Source: Anaeromyxobacter oryzisoli | Lineage (GTDB): Bacteria; Myxococcota; Myxococcia; Myxococcales; Anaeromyxobacteraceae | Length of the DNA stretch: 64,000 bases | NCBI RefSeq assembly: GCF_022690765.1 | Contig: NZ_JALCZA010000018.1 | Coordinates: 1 to 64,000, forward strand | Direction of reading: 5' to 3' | Shown here: positions 57,390 to 64,000 of the stretch, one piece after another | Position numbering within the stretch: position 1 is the first letter of the stretch | How the letters are laid out: every line of letters begins with the position of its first letter | Notes under the pieces: model-generated | The model's input: the letters and a program-made list of their open reading frames with translations, nothing else | Databases searched by the model: none | Told to the model about the DNA's origin: nothing | Program-made: the position numbers and the translations under genes

Positions 57390-57560
57390 GTGTCCGTGGC
57401 CGTGCCCGTCACCGTCACCGGCTTCTCCGTGAACCGTGAGCCGGGTCCCGTGGCCCGTGGCCCGGTTCCCGTGGGCCGACGGCGCCGTCGGATCACGGTC
57501 CAGGGGACACGGGAGGCAGGGCACGGGGTTCGGGGGTTCGGGTACGGGTTCGGGTTCGGC
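57390..57560. repeat. Dispersed CCCGTACCC-type repeat, copy 3
   Basis: The left part has CCGTGCCCGTCACCG and CCCGTGGCCCGTGGCCCGG. The right part is the reverse-complement flavour (GGGGTTCGGGGGTTCGGGTACGGGTTCGGG). It fills the convergent gap between the DUF72 gene and exonuclease III, as copy 2 fills another convergent gap. Confidence 0.55.
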
Positions 57561-57580
57561 ACTGCCGTGCCGATGTCGCA

Positions 57581-58339
57581 TCACCCACCGTCAAGCGACA
57601 GCTCCGCCACGACCGGCGCGTGATCGCTCGTGCCGAAGTCGGCGAGGACGGCGCAGCGCGTGGCGGACCGGGCGAGCTCCTCGCTCGCGAGGACGTAGTC
57701 GATGCGCCAGCCGATGTTCCGCTGCCGGAGGTTCCGCCACGGCGCCCACCAGGTGAAGAGCGCGTCGTTGGCCGGATCCAGCGCGCGCCCGACGTCCACG
57801 AGCCCGTGTGAGAGGATGCGCTCCAGCAGGGCGCGCTCCTCGGGGCGCTGCCCGACGAGCCCGGGCTTGCGCTCCTTCGGGTGGACGTCCTGGTCGGTGC
57901 GGGCGACGTTGAGATCGCCGCACAGGACGAGCCGCCTCCCCGCGGCGCGCGCCTCCGCCGCGAACTGCTCCACCGCCTCGAGGAACCGCAGCTTGGCGGG
58001 GTAGTCCTTCCCGCCGTTCGGCACGTACAGGGACGCGAAGGTGACGCCTCCGAGCTCGACCGTGGCGATCCGGGTCTCGACGTCGAACGGCGGGTGCAGG
58101 AACGCCGGCGTCGAGGCCGAGCGGTCGCGCCGGACGAGCAGCCCGACGCCGGAGTACGCGGTCGCGCCGTGCCAGCGACACCAGTAGCCGTCGAGCTCGC
58201 AGAGCGCCGCGGGGATCTTCGACGGCGGCGCCTTGATCTCCTGGAGGCAGACCACGTCGGGGCGTTCTCGGCCGATCCACTCCACGACCTGCGCCTCGCG
58301 AGCGCGGATCCCGTTGACGTTCCAGGTCCCGATCTTCAC
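57581..58339 (-). CDS. xth: Exodeoxyribonuclease III / AP endonuclease
   Basis: This 252-residue DNA-repair nuclease of the endonuclease/exonuclease/phosphatase fold acts at abasic sites and 3' ends. Signatures are KIGTWNVNGIRARE, VVCLQEIKAPPSKIP, the YSGVGLLVRRD segment, VPNGG, LCGDLNVARTDQDV, TWWAPWRNLRQRNIGWRIDYVL and the terminal histidine/aspartate in SDHAPVV. The length is typical. It is divergent from the signalling operon. Confidence 0.94.
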   Translation of the reverse strand: MKIGTWNVNGIRAREAQVVEWIGRERPDVVCLQEIKAPPSKIPAALCELDGYWCRWHGATAYSGVGLLVRRDRSASTPAFLHPPFDVETRIATVELGGVTFASLYVPNGGKDYPAKLRFLEAVEQFAAEARAAGRRLVLCGDLNVARTDQDVHPKERKPGLVGQRPEERALLERILSHGLVDVGRALDPANDALFTWWAPWRNLRQRNIGWRIDYVLASEELARSATRCAVLADFGTSDHAPVVAELSLDGG

Positions 58340-58378
58340 TGCGCCTCCCCGATCGATCCTAACGCCCGCGCGTTCCTG

Positions 58379-58408
58379 TTTCTCGGATTCGACGCACCGT
58401 ACTAGAAT
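58379..58408 (+). promoter_or_regulatory. Candidate promoter of the 58.4-62.2 kb signalling operon
   Basis: A TAGAAT -10 hexamer (5 of 6 to consensus) at about 58403-58408 sits 17 bp after a weak TTCTCG -35, about 45 bp before the first gene's GTG. Confidence 0.35.
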
Positions 58409-58451
58409 CCACCGTCAAGGGACCGTTGGGGAACACGAGGGGGGGGGGATC

Positions 58452-58973
58452 GTGCGCCTGGTCGCGAACGAGGTCGCGGACGAAGACGTCCTGGAGCTGA
58501 CGCTGGCGCCGGACTGGGCCGCCGTGAGGGCGGTCGGGGACCGCTGTCGCTCCGCGCTCGCCGGGGCGGGGCTCGAGCGGGACGAGGCGTACGCGCTCGC
58601 GATGGTGGCCCAGGAGCTCGTCGAGAACGCGGTGAAGTACGGCGCCGCCGGACCGGGCGAGGTGGTCCGGCTGCGGCTCCGGGTGGATTCCGACGCGGTG
58701 ACGGTGGAGGTCGTGAACCACCTCGGGGTGGACGACGCCCACCTGAGGACGTTCGAGCGGACCGTCGAGTGGATCCGCGGGTTCCAGGATCCGTTCGAGG
58801 CGTACGTGGAGCGGCTGAAGGAGATCTCGGCCACGCCGTACGCCGACGGCCGGAGCGGCCTCGGGCTCGCGCGGATCGCCTACGAGGGGCGCTGCGCGCT
58901 CGATTTCTACGCCGGCCCCGGGGACACCCTGGCCGTGTCGGCGATCCACGAGAGGGAGGGGGGAACACCGTGA
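58452..58973 (+). CDS. Anti-sigma-type ATP-binding (HATPase) regulator
   Basis: This 173-residue GHKL ATPase-like protein has the N-box MVAQELVENAVKYGA, then a variable middle, and GLGLARIAYEG as the G2 region. No phospho-acceptor histidine domain is fused, so it resembles RsbW/SpoIIAB-type kinases that phosphorylate a partner STAS protein. The middle insertion (DPFEAYVERLKEISATPY) sets it apart from RsbW and recalls the cyanobacterial Slr1658-type regulators. It starts at GTG 58452 after a G-rich Shine-Dalgarno stretch. Its stop overlaps the next start (GTGA). Confidence 0.75.
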   Translation: MRLVANEVADEDVLELTLAPDWAAVRAVGDRCRSALAGAGLERDEAYALAMVAQELVENAVKYGAAGPGEVVRLRLRVDSDAVTVEVVNHLGVDDAHLRTFERTVEWIRGFQDPFEAYVERLKEISATPYADGRSGLGLARIAYEGRCALDFYAGPGDTLAVSAIHEREGGTP

Positions 58974-59344
58974 CACAGGAAGCGAGGCGGTACGTCGAGG
59001 GAGACCTCACGCTCGAGATCTCCCAGGGTCCGAGCGAGCTCCGCGTGGTCTGGCGAGGGAAGAGCGCGGCTCGCGAGCCGGGCCGGTTCCTCTCCCCGGT
59101 GCTCGCAGAGCTGCTCGAGCAGGCTCGCGGGTCGCGCGCGCGGCTCGTCCACGACTTCTCGGCGCTCGAGTACATGAACTCGTCCACCTTCACGCCGGTG
59201 GTCAAGGCGCTGGGCGAGGCGCGGCGCGCCGGCGTCGCGGTCGTCCTCGAGTACAGCCTCTCCCGCAAATGGCAGGATCTCTCCTTCGGTGCCCTGCGCA
59301 CCTTCGAGACCCCCGATGGCCGCGTCTCCATCCACGGTCGGTGA
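58970..59344 (+). CDS. STAS-like / Slr1659-type regulator, putative anti-sigma antagonist
   Basis: This 124-residue protein is strand-helix rich, with LTLEISQGPSELRVVWRGKS, FLSPVLAELLEQA, and the ARLVHDFSALEYMNSSTFTPVVKAL segment, in which the SS pair after YMN sits where STAS antagonists carry their phospho-serine (compare LxxVxxIDSSG). The position next to the HATPase protein and the GTGA overlap support a kinase/substrate pair. It overlaps the following methyltransferase gene by 29 bp. Assignment to STAS or the Slr1659-like family is an inference. Confidence 0.6.
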   Translation: MTQEARRYVEGDLTLEISQGPSELRVVWRGKSAAREPGRFLSPVLAELLEQARGSRARLVHDFSALEYMNSSTFTPVVKALGEARRAGVAVVLEYSLSRKWQDLSFGALRTFETPDGRVSIHGR

Positions 59345-60740
59345 GCGGGTCGAGGTCGAGCCGCGCCTCCGCGTCACGCTCGAGATGGGCGGGGAGGAGG
59401 TCCCCGCCACGGTCGCCGCCGCGAGCCGCCTCTCGCTGCGCCTCCAGGTCGAGCCGGAGCGGCTCCTCGACGCCGGCGAGGACGCCGAGCGCATCTTCGT
59501 CCGCGCCGAGCTGGCCTCGGGGCCCGTGCGGCTCGGGCCAGCGCGGCTGCTCCCCCGGCTGCCCGGCAGCCCGCGCCACCTCGTGTTCACCGGCAACCTC
59601 CACGACTGCCGCGCCCTCGTCCACGAGGGGCGGGTCGCCGATCTGCGGAGCTGGTTCGAGAGCGTCCCGATGGTGCTCGCGCAGAAGGAGCGGATCCGGC
59701 CGGAGTTCCGCGCCCACGTCGCCGACGCCGCCTACGACCTCTCGGTGTGGCGGCGCCTCTTCGACGACGAGGACCGGCTGCTCGCGGGAGAGCCGCCGGA
59801 GGTCGCGCAGGCCGCGCGCGACGCGCTCCTCGCCACCGAGGGGCGACGGTTCCTGAGCTACCTCGACGGCAAGGTCCAGGAGCTGGCGGAGCTCGTCCGG
59901 GCCTACACCAGGGAGGAGCACGAGCGCCACGGGTTCTACCTGCGCCGCCACCTCTGGCCGCACCTGCTCGCGTCGGAGTTCATGAAGCGCACCAACCTGA
60001 AGCCGTCGGGGTACGCCGGCGACGCCGAGGTCATGCTGATGATCTACGCGAACGCGTACGTCGGCGCGTCCACGTTCGGCCAGCTCATGCACAAGCACGG
60101 CGTCGAGACGACGGCGGCCCAGGCGGTGCGAAATCGCCGCCGGCTCATACCGGAGATGCTCCGCGAGGTGCGGGAGCGGCTCCCCGCGCTCGGCCGGCGT
60201 CCCTTCCGGTTCCTCTCCCTCGCCTGCGGCCCGGCGTGCGAGCTCGAGGACGTCTTCCGCGCGCCGGACGACGCGGAGCGGATCGAGGTGTCGCTGCTCG
60301 ACCAGGATCCGCACGCGCTGGAGCTCGCCCGCGCCGCCGTGCGCCGGATCGAGGCACGGCTCGGCGCGCAGGTCGCCGTCCGCTGCCACCAGGACTCCGT
60401 CCGGACCATGCTCCGGACCCGCGACCTGCGCGGCCGGTTCGGGGAGCACCACTTCGTCTACTCCATGGGGCTGTTCGACTACCTCACGCAGCCGGTCGCG
60501 CGGGCGGTGCTCGCGAAGGCGTACGAGCTGCTCGCCCCGGGCGGCGTCCTCGTGGTCGGCAACTTCCACGCGCGGACCCCGACCCGGCTGCACATGGAGT
60601 ACTGGGGCGACTGGCCGCTCGTCTACCGCACCGAGGAGACCCTGCGCGCGCTGGCCGCCGGGCTGGAGCCGGCCGCGCTGGCGGTCGGCTCCGACGAGAC
60701 CGGCTGCCAGCTGTTCCTCCGGGTCGAGAAGCCCGCCTGA
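59316..60740 (+). CDS. SAM-dependent methyltransferase with N-terminal PilZ-like region
   Basis: This 474-residue protein starts with a beta-rich segment (about 8-90; RVEVEPRLRVTLEMGGEEV) reminiscent of a PilZ barrel without the full RxxxR motif. A middle helical domain (about 115-270) contains FMKRTNLKPSGYAGDAEVMLMIYANAY and AVRNRRRLI, a pattern seen in the family annotated as extracellular-factor (3-hydroxypalmitate methyl ester) biosynthesis proteins. The C-terminal Rossmann methyltransferase has FLSLACGPACELEDVF, LLDQDPHALELA and YSMGLFDYL. ATG 59316 overlaps the upstream gene. The substrate is unknown. Confidence 0.75.
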   Translation: MAASPSTVGERVEVEPRLRVTLEMGGEEVPATVAAASRLSLRLQVEPERLLDAGEDAERIFVRAELASGPVRLGPARLLPRLPGSPRHLVFTGNLHDCRALVHEGRVADLRSWFESVPMVLAQKERIRPEFRAHVADAAYDLSVWRRLFDDEDRLLAGEPPEVAQAARDALLATEGRRFLSYLDGKVQELAELVRAYTREEHERHGFYLRRHLWPHLLASEFMKRTNLKPSGYAGDAEVMLMIYANAYVGASTFGQLMHKHGVETTAAQAVRNRRRLIPEMLREVRERLPALGRRPFRFLSLACGPACELEDVFRAPDDAERIEVSLLDQDPHALELARAAVRRIEARLGAQVAVRCHQDSVRTMLRTRDLRGRFGEHHFVYSMGLFDYLTQPVARAVLAKAYELLAPGGVLVVGNFHARTPTRLHMEYWGDWPLVYRTEETLRALAAGLEPAALAVGSDETGCQLFLRVEKPA

Positions 60741-62161
60741 TGGCGCGACGGGACCGCTCCCGCCCGGGCGCGCCGTCGGGCCGGTTCGAGCCGTACCACC
60801 AGGCCCTCGTGCACCGGTGGTGCGGCATCGTCGCGCTCGTGGCGGCCGTCCTCGTGCCGGCGTTCCTGCTGCTCGACGAGTTCACGATGCCGCCCGGGTT
60901 GATCGAGCGGTTCGCGACCTACCGGCTCGGCGCCACGGCGCTCGTGGCGTCGCAGGTCGTGGTGATCCGGCTCACCCGCCCGTCCCGCTGGTCCTTCCTG
61001 CACGGGTTCGCGTCCACGCTGATCGTCGGCGGGATGATCACCTGGATGACCGTGGACCTCGGAGGGTTCGACGCACCGTACTACGCCGGCCTGAACCTCG
61101 TCGTCGCCGCGAACCTGCTCATCCCCTGGCGCACCGCGTACGCGGTGGCGAACTCGCTGCTCGCGGTCGGGACCTACGTGGCCTCGAACGCGATCTGGGG
61201 CGGCCCGTTCCACCCCGCCGTCCTGGTGAACAACCTGTTCTTCCTCGGCTCGATGGCGACCGCGGCCATCGTCACCGCGTCCGCGCGGTTCGAGCTGATC
61301 GCCCGGGAGTTCGCCGCGCGCACGGAGCTCCTCGAGGCGAACCTGCAGCTCGAGCGGTCCCGGGCGGAGCTCCGGGCCGCGCGCGACGCGCTCTGGAGCG
61401 AGATGCAGGTCGCGGAGCGGATCCAGACCGCGCTCCTCCCGCAGGGGCGGCGGGTGGGCGCCTACGACGTCGCGGCGCGGATGGTGACCGCCGCCGAGGT
61501 GGGCGGCGACTACTACGACATCCTCGAGGCCGGCGAGGGGCGGCGGTGGATCGCCATCGGCGACGTCTCGGGCCACGGCGTCGAGTCCGGGCTCGTCATG
61601 ATGATGACGCAGACGAGCATCCTCACCCTCGTCCGCGAGAACCCGGCGCTCGCGCCGTCGGAGGTGTTCCACCGCGTGAACGGGGTGCTCCGCGAGAACA
61701 TCTCCCGGCTCGGCGCGAGCCGGTACATGACGCTCAACGTGGTGCGGCTCGAGGACGATCGGCTCGTGGTCGCCGGCAAGCACCAGGACGTCCTCGTCTG
61801 GCGCGCGGAGACCGGCGCCGTCGAGACCGTCTCGAACGAGGGCTGCTGGCTCGGGGTCGTCGAGGACACCCGGCGCGCCGTCGGGGATCAGGCGATCCCG
61901 ATGGGCGAGGGCGACGTGGCGCTGTTCTTCACGGACGGCGCCACCGAGGCGATGAGCGCTTCGGGCGAGATGTACGGCGAGGCCCGCCTGGCCGAGGCGC
62001 TCGCCCGGGTCGCGGCCGGTCCGCTCGATCGGGCCCTCGAGCGTCTCTTCGAGGATCTCGCCGCGTTCCGCGTCGAGCTGGTGGACGACGTGACGCTGCT
62101 GCTCGCGCGGCGCTCCACCGCGGCGGCGGCCGTGCCCTCGCCCGACCTCCGTTCGGCGTGA
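60740..62161 (+). CDS. Membrane SpoIIE-type PP2C phosphatase
   Basis: This 473-residue protein has an N-terminal membrane region of about six helices (about 25-190), a coiled-coil signalling helix (TELLEANLQLERSRAELRAARDALWSEMQVAERIQTALLPQG) and a C-terminal PP2C SpoIIE domain with GGDYYDI, IAIGDVSGHGVESGLVM, LFFTDGATEAM and VDDVTLLLARR holding the metal-binding aspartates. It should dephosphorylate the STAS-like protein encoded in the same operon in response to a membrane signal. ATG 60740 overlaps the preceding stop by one base. Confidence 0.92.
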   Translation: MARRDRSRPGAPSGRFEPYHQALVHRWCGIVALVAAVLVPAFLLLDEFTMPPGLIERFATYRLGATALVASQVVVIRLTRPSRWSFLHGFASTLIVGGMITWMTVDLGGFDAPYYAGLNLVVAANLLIPWRTAYAVANSLLAVGTYVASNAIWGGPFHPAVLVNNLFFLGSMATAAIVTASARFELIAREFAARTELLEANLQLERSRAELRAARDALWSEMQVAERIQTALLPQGRRVGAYDVAARMVTAAEVGGDYYDILEAGEGRRWIAIGDVSGHGVESGLVMMMTQTSILTLVRENPALAPSEVFHRVNGVLRENISRLGASRYMTLNVVRLEDDRLVVAGKHQDVLVWRAETGAVETVSNEGCWLGVVEDTRRAVGDQAIPMGEGDVALFFTDGATEAMSASGEMYGEARLAEALARVAAGPLDRALERLFEDLAAFRVELVDDVTLLLARRSTAAAAVPSPDLRSA

Positions 62162-62372
62162 GGGCCGCGGCCAGTCCGCCTCGTTCCCACCGAGGGCGCG
62201 GTGCGCGCTCCACCTCCATTTCGGTGCCCGTCCCGACGCGCGCCGCTGAAACCGCTGAGCCACGGCGAACCGTCGCGTGGCCGGGTCCTTGCTTAAGTCC
62301 GTCCCTGGGAAGACGACACATGAGCTCCCGGCCGCGATCGATCGCCCGCCGGGGCGGAAAGCGAGCGAGGAC

Positions 62373-62753
62373 ATGTCGAAGGACGCAGGCCTGAAGGTGG
62401 TGGACCCGGCGGGGGCGGTGCCGCCGGCGCGTGCGGTGCGGCTCCAGGATGAGGTCCAGTACGCGCCGGGGTCCGTGGTGAGCCGGACGATCTCGAAGTC
62501 GTCGGGCGGATCGCTCACGCTGTTCGCGTTCGACGCGGGCGAGGAGCTCTCGGAGCACACCTCGCCGTTCGACGCCTTCGTCCAGGTCCTCGACGGCGAG
62601 GTGGAGCTGACCATCGGCGGCGCGCCGGTGGTCGCCCGGGCGGGCGAGCTGGTGCGGATGCCCGCGGGCGTGCCGCACGCGGTGAAGGCGCGCGCGCGGT
62701 TCAAGATGCTCCTCTCGATGATCCGGGAGCTCGATGAACCCCAGGCCCGGTGA
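62373..62753 (+). CDS. Cupin-domain protein
   Basis: This 126-residue single cupin has motif 1 EELSEHTSPFDAFVQVLDGEVELTIGG and motif 2 LVRMPAGVPHAVKARARFKML, with the usual His and Glu metal ligands partly present (H, E, H). It is small and soluble, and its function is unspecified (often metal-binding isomerase, dioxygenase or sensor). ATG 62373 is used rather than the upstream in-frame extension. It is separate from the operon before it by about 210 bp. Confidence 0.85.
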   Translation: MSKDAGLKVVDPAGAVPPARAVRLQDEVQYAPGSVVSRTISKSSGGSLTLFAFDAGEELSEHTSPFDAFVQVLDGEVELTIGGAPVVARAGELVRMPAGVPHAVKARARFKMLLSMIRELDEPQAR

Positions 62754-62944
62754 GCAACGCCGTTCGTCCCGGGGCCGTCGCTCGAGAAGGCGCGGGCCTT
62801 CGAGCGCGAGGGGGTGGTCCGAGGTGGCGGGCCCGGGCGAGGTGCGGACGACCTTCGCGATAGGGGTGGCGGCCGCGTAGCCGCCGTCCGATCGCGCCCG
62901 CACGTCGGGCGGCGGCGGCCCCGTCCCGCAGCTACAGTCCCGGG

Positions 62945-64000
62945 GTGCCCGCCCTCGCCCGCGCCCTCGAGGTCGCCCGGAGCGCCGCCCGCGCGGCCGC
63001 GGAGCTCCTGCGCGCCGAGTTCTTCCGGCCGGGCGGGCCCCGCGGCGAGCCGGGTCACTGCCCGGCCGACGAGGAGGCCGAGGACCTCATCCGCGAGATC
63101 CTCGACGCGGCGTTCCCGGAGTTCGGCGTGGTGGGCGAGGAGCGGCCGGAGGCCGACCGCAGGCCGCGGGATGCCGCCTCCCACGTCTGGCTCGTGGATC
63201 CGAACGACGGGACCTCCGACTTCCAGCGCGGTCTCCGCGGGGCGACGGTCTCCATCGGCCTCCTCCGCGGCGGGATCCCGGTGCTCGGGGTGGTCCTCGC
63301 CCACACCGCGCCCGAGGGGGGCGAGGACCTCGTGTGCTGGGCGGAGGGCGAGGGGCCGGTCACCCGGAACGGCGCCCCCGCGCCCTCGCTCGCCGCCGGG
63401 CCGCTCGCGCGCGGCGAGGTGGTGCTCGTCTCGACGGGCGCGGTCCGGCGCGTCGCCGCGAACGCGCGCGCCTGCTGGCCGGCGGCGTTCCGGCCCATGC
63501 CCAGCGTCGCGTACCGGCTCGCGCTCGTCGCCGTCGGCGCCGCGCGCGGTGCCGTCTCGCTGCACCGGCCGCGCCCGCTCGACATCGCCGCCGGCCACGC
63601 CCTCGTCCGTGGGGCGGGCGGCGTCCTCCTCGACGAGGACGGGCGCGAGGTCCGCTACGGGCGCGACGGCGCGGGCGGTGTCCGCTGCTGCTTCGGGGGC
63701 GCGCCGGCGGTCGCGGCCGCGCTCGCCGCGACCGACTGGAGCGCCGCCGACTCCGGGCCGGCGGAGCCGGTCCCCCTCGCGCGCCCGGTCCCGGGCGGGG
63801 GGATCCGGGATGACGCCCTCCTCCGGCGCGCGCAGGGCGCCCTCCTCGGCCAGCTCGCGGGCGACGCCCTCGGGAGCGTGGTCGAGGGGGAGGGCCCGCG
63901 CGAGATCGCGGCCCGCAACCCGGGCGGCGTGCGCGAGCTCGCGGGAGGCGGGCCGCGGGGCACGCTCGCCGGCCAGCCGACCGACGACTCGGAGCTGGCG
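62945..64000 (+). CDS. Inositol-monophosphatase / ADP-ribosylglycohydrolase fusion (3' end outside the window)
   Basis: This frame opens at GTG 62945 and runs without a stop to the window end (352 codons seen). Residues 1-about 270 are an IMPase-like domain with VVGEERPEA, the metal motif VDPNDGTSDFQRG (canonical DPxDGT), GVVLAHTAPE and the RPLDIAAGHALVRGAGG loop. From about 295 an ADP-ribosylglycohydrolase (DraG-like) domain starts: RRAQGALLGQLAGDALGSVVEG and GQPTDDSELA, carrying the first metal-binding TDD. A Pro/Gly linker joins the two. The bulk of the second domain lies beyond the window. Confidence 0.8.
   Translation, partial: MPALARALEVARSAARAAAELLRAEFFRPGGPRGEPGHCPADEEAEDLIREILDAAFPEFGVVGEERPEADRRPRDAASHVWLVDPNDGTSDFQRGLRGATVSIGLLRGGIPVLGVVLAHTAPEGGEDLVCWAEGEGPVTRNGAPAPSLAAGPLARGEVVLVSTGAVRRVAANARACWPAAFRPMPSVAYRLALVAVGAARGAVSLHRPRPLDIAAGHALVRGAGGVLLDEDGREVRYGRDGAGGVRCCFGGAPAVAAALAATDWSAADSGPAEPVPLARPVPGGGIRDDALLRRAQGALLGQLAGDALGSVVEGEGPREIAARNPGGVRELAGGGPRGTLAGQPTDDSELA

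Noticed and set aside
61929-62903. A 324-codon minus-strand frame over the cupin gene
   Set aside because: It is antisense to the cupin and the phosphatase end and is Arg-rich without domains. The cupin on the plus strand has both cupin motifs.

Overview
The window is very GC-rich, densely coded DNA. Its gene content fits an Anaeromyxobacter-like member of the Myxococcota: two OmcA/MtrC-type decaheme c-type cytochrome lipoproteins, selenocysteine machinery (SelA and SelB), many histidine kinases, GAF proteins and TPR proteins, a FadI/FadJ pair, and multi-copy HNH-endonuclease genes. This taxonomic placement is an inference from gene content and base composition. No rRNA, tRNA or CRISPR array was found.

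Layout. 0-5.2 kb: end of a FAD-dependent oxidoreductase, a TPR membrane protein, a 2.1-kb HNH-endonuclease element bounded by long imperfect inverted repeats, and a TMTC-like membrane/TPR protein. 5.4-9.8 kb: GpsA, an M3 peptidase, a palindrome-rich spacer and an FNR-type reductase. 10-18.3 kb: two ABC-2 permeases, RNase Z, an AIF-like FAD oxidoreductase, an Rsm22-like methyltransferase, a 39-residue membrane peptide, the ABC ATPase that probably serves the permeases, a ParB-like protein and a hemerythrin. 18.6-22.1 kb: FadI and FadJ. 22.3-30.1 kb: two divergent decaheme cytochromes separated by 1.26 kb of repeat-containing non-coding DNA, then a histidine kinase/response regulator pair. 30.3-37 kb: SelA opposite a stand-alone nuoLMN block. 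37-46 kb: a single-domain receiver, a decayed second copy of the HNH element, then selB, a five-GAF histidine kinase and an NtrC-type regulator in one overlapping operon. 46-49.6 kb: a phosphoribosyltransferase, Hsp33, an epimerase and an acyltransferase. 49.8-58.3 kb: a large zinc-ribbon/GYF/TPR protein, a TolC-like protein, a GAF protein, a 185-bp miniature of the HNH element, a DUF72 protein and exonuclease III. 58.4-64 kb: a four-gene overlapping signalling operon (anti-sigma-type ATPase, STAS-like protein, methyltransferase, SpoIIE-type phosphatase), a cupin, and a gene open at the window edge that joins an inositol-monophosphatase domain to an ADP-ribosylglycohydrolase domain.

The most novel signal is the HNH element family. 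It is present three times: a complete copy (1207-3316), an internally deleted copy in reverse orientation (about 37697-39170), and a 185-bp miniature with only the two ends (56212-56396). The ends are imperfect inverted repeats that extend inward for roughly 230-270 bp, and between them lies a single gene encoding an HNH nuclease. That is the architecture of a mobile element with an internally deleted (MITE-like) derivative, but with no recognisable transposase.
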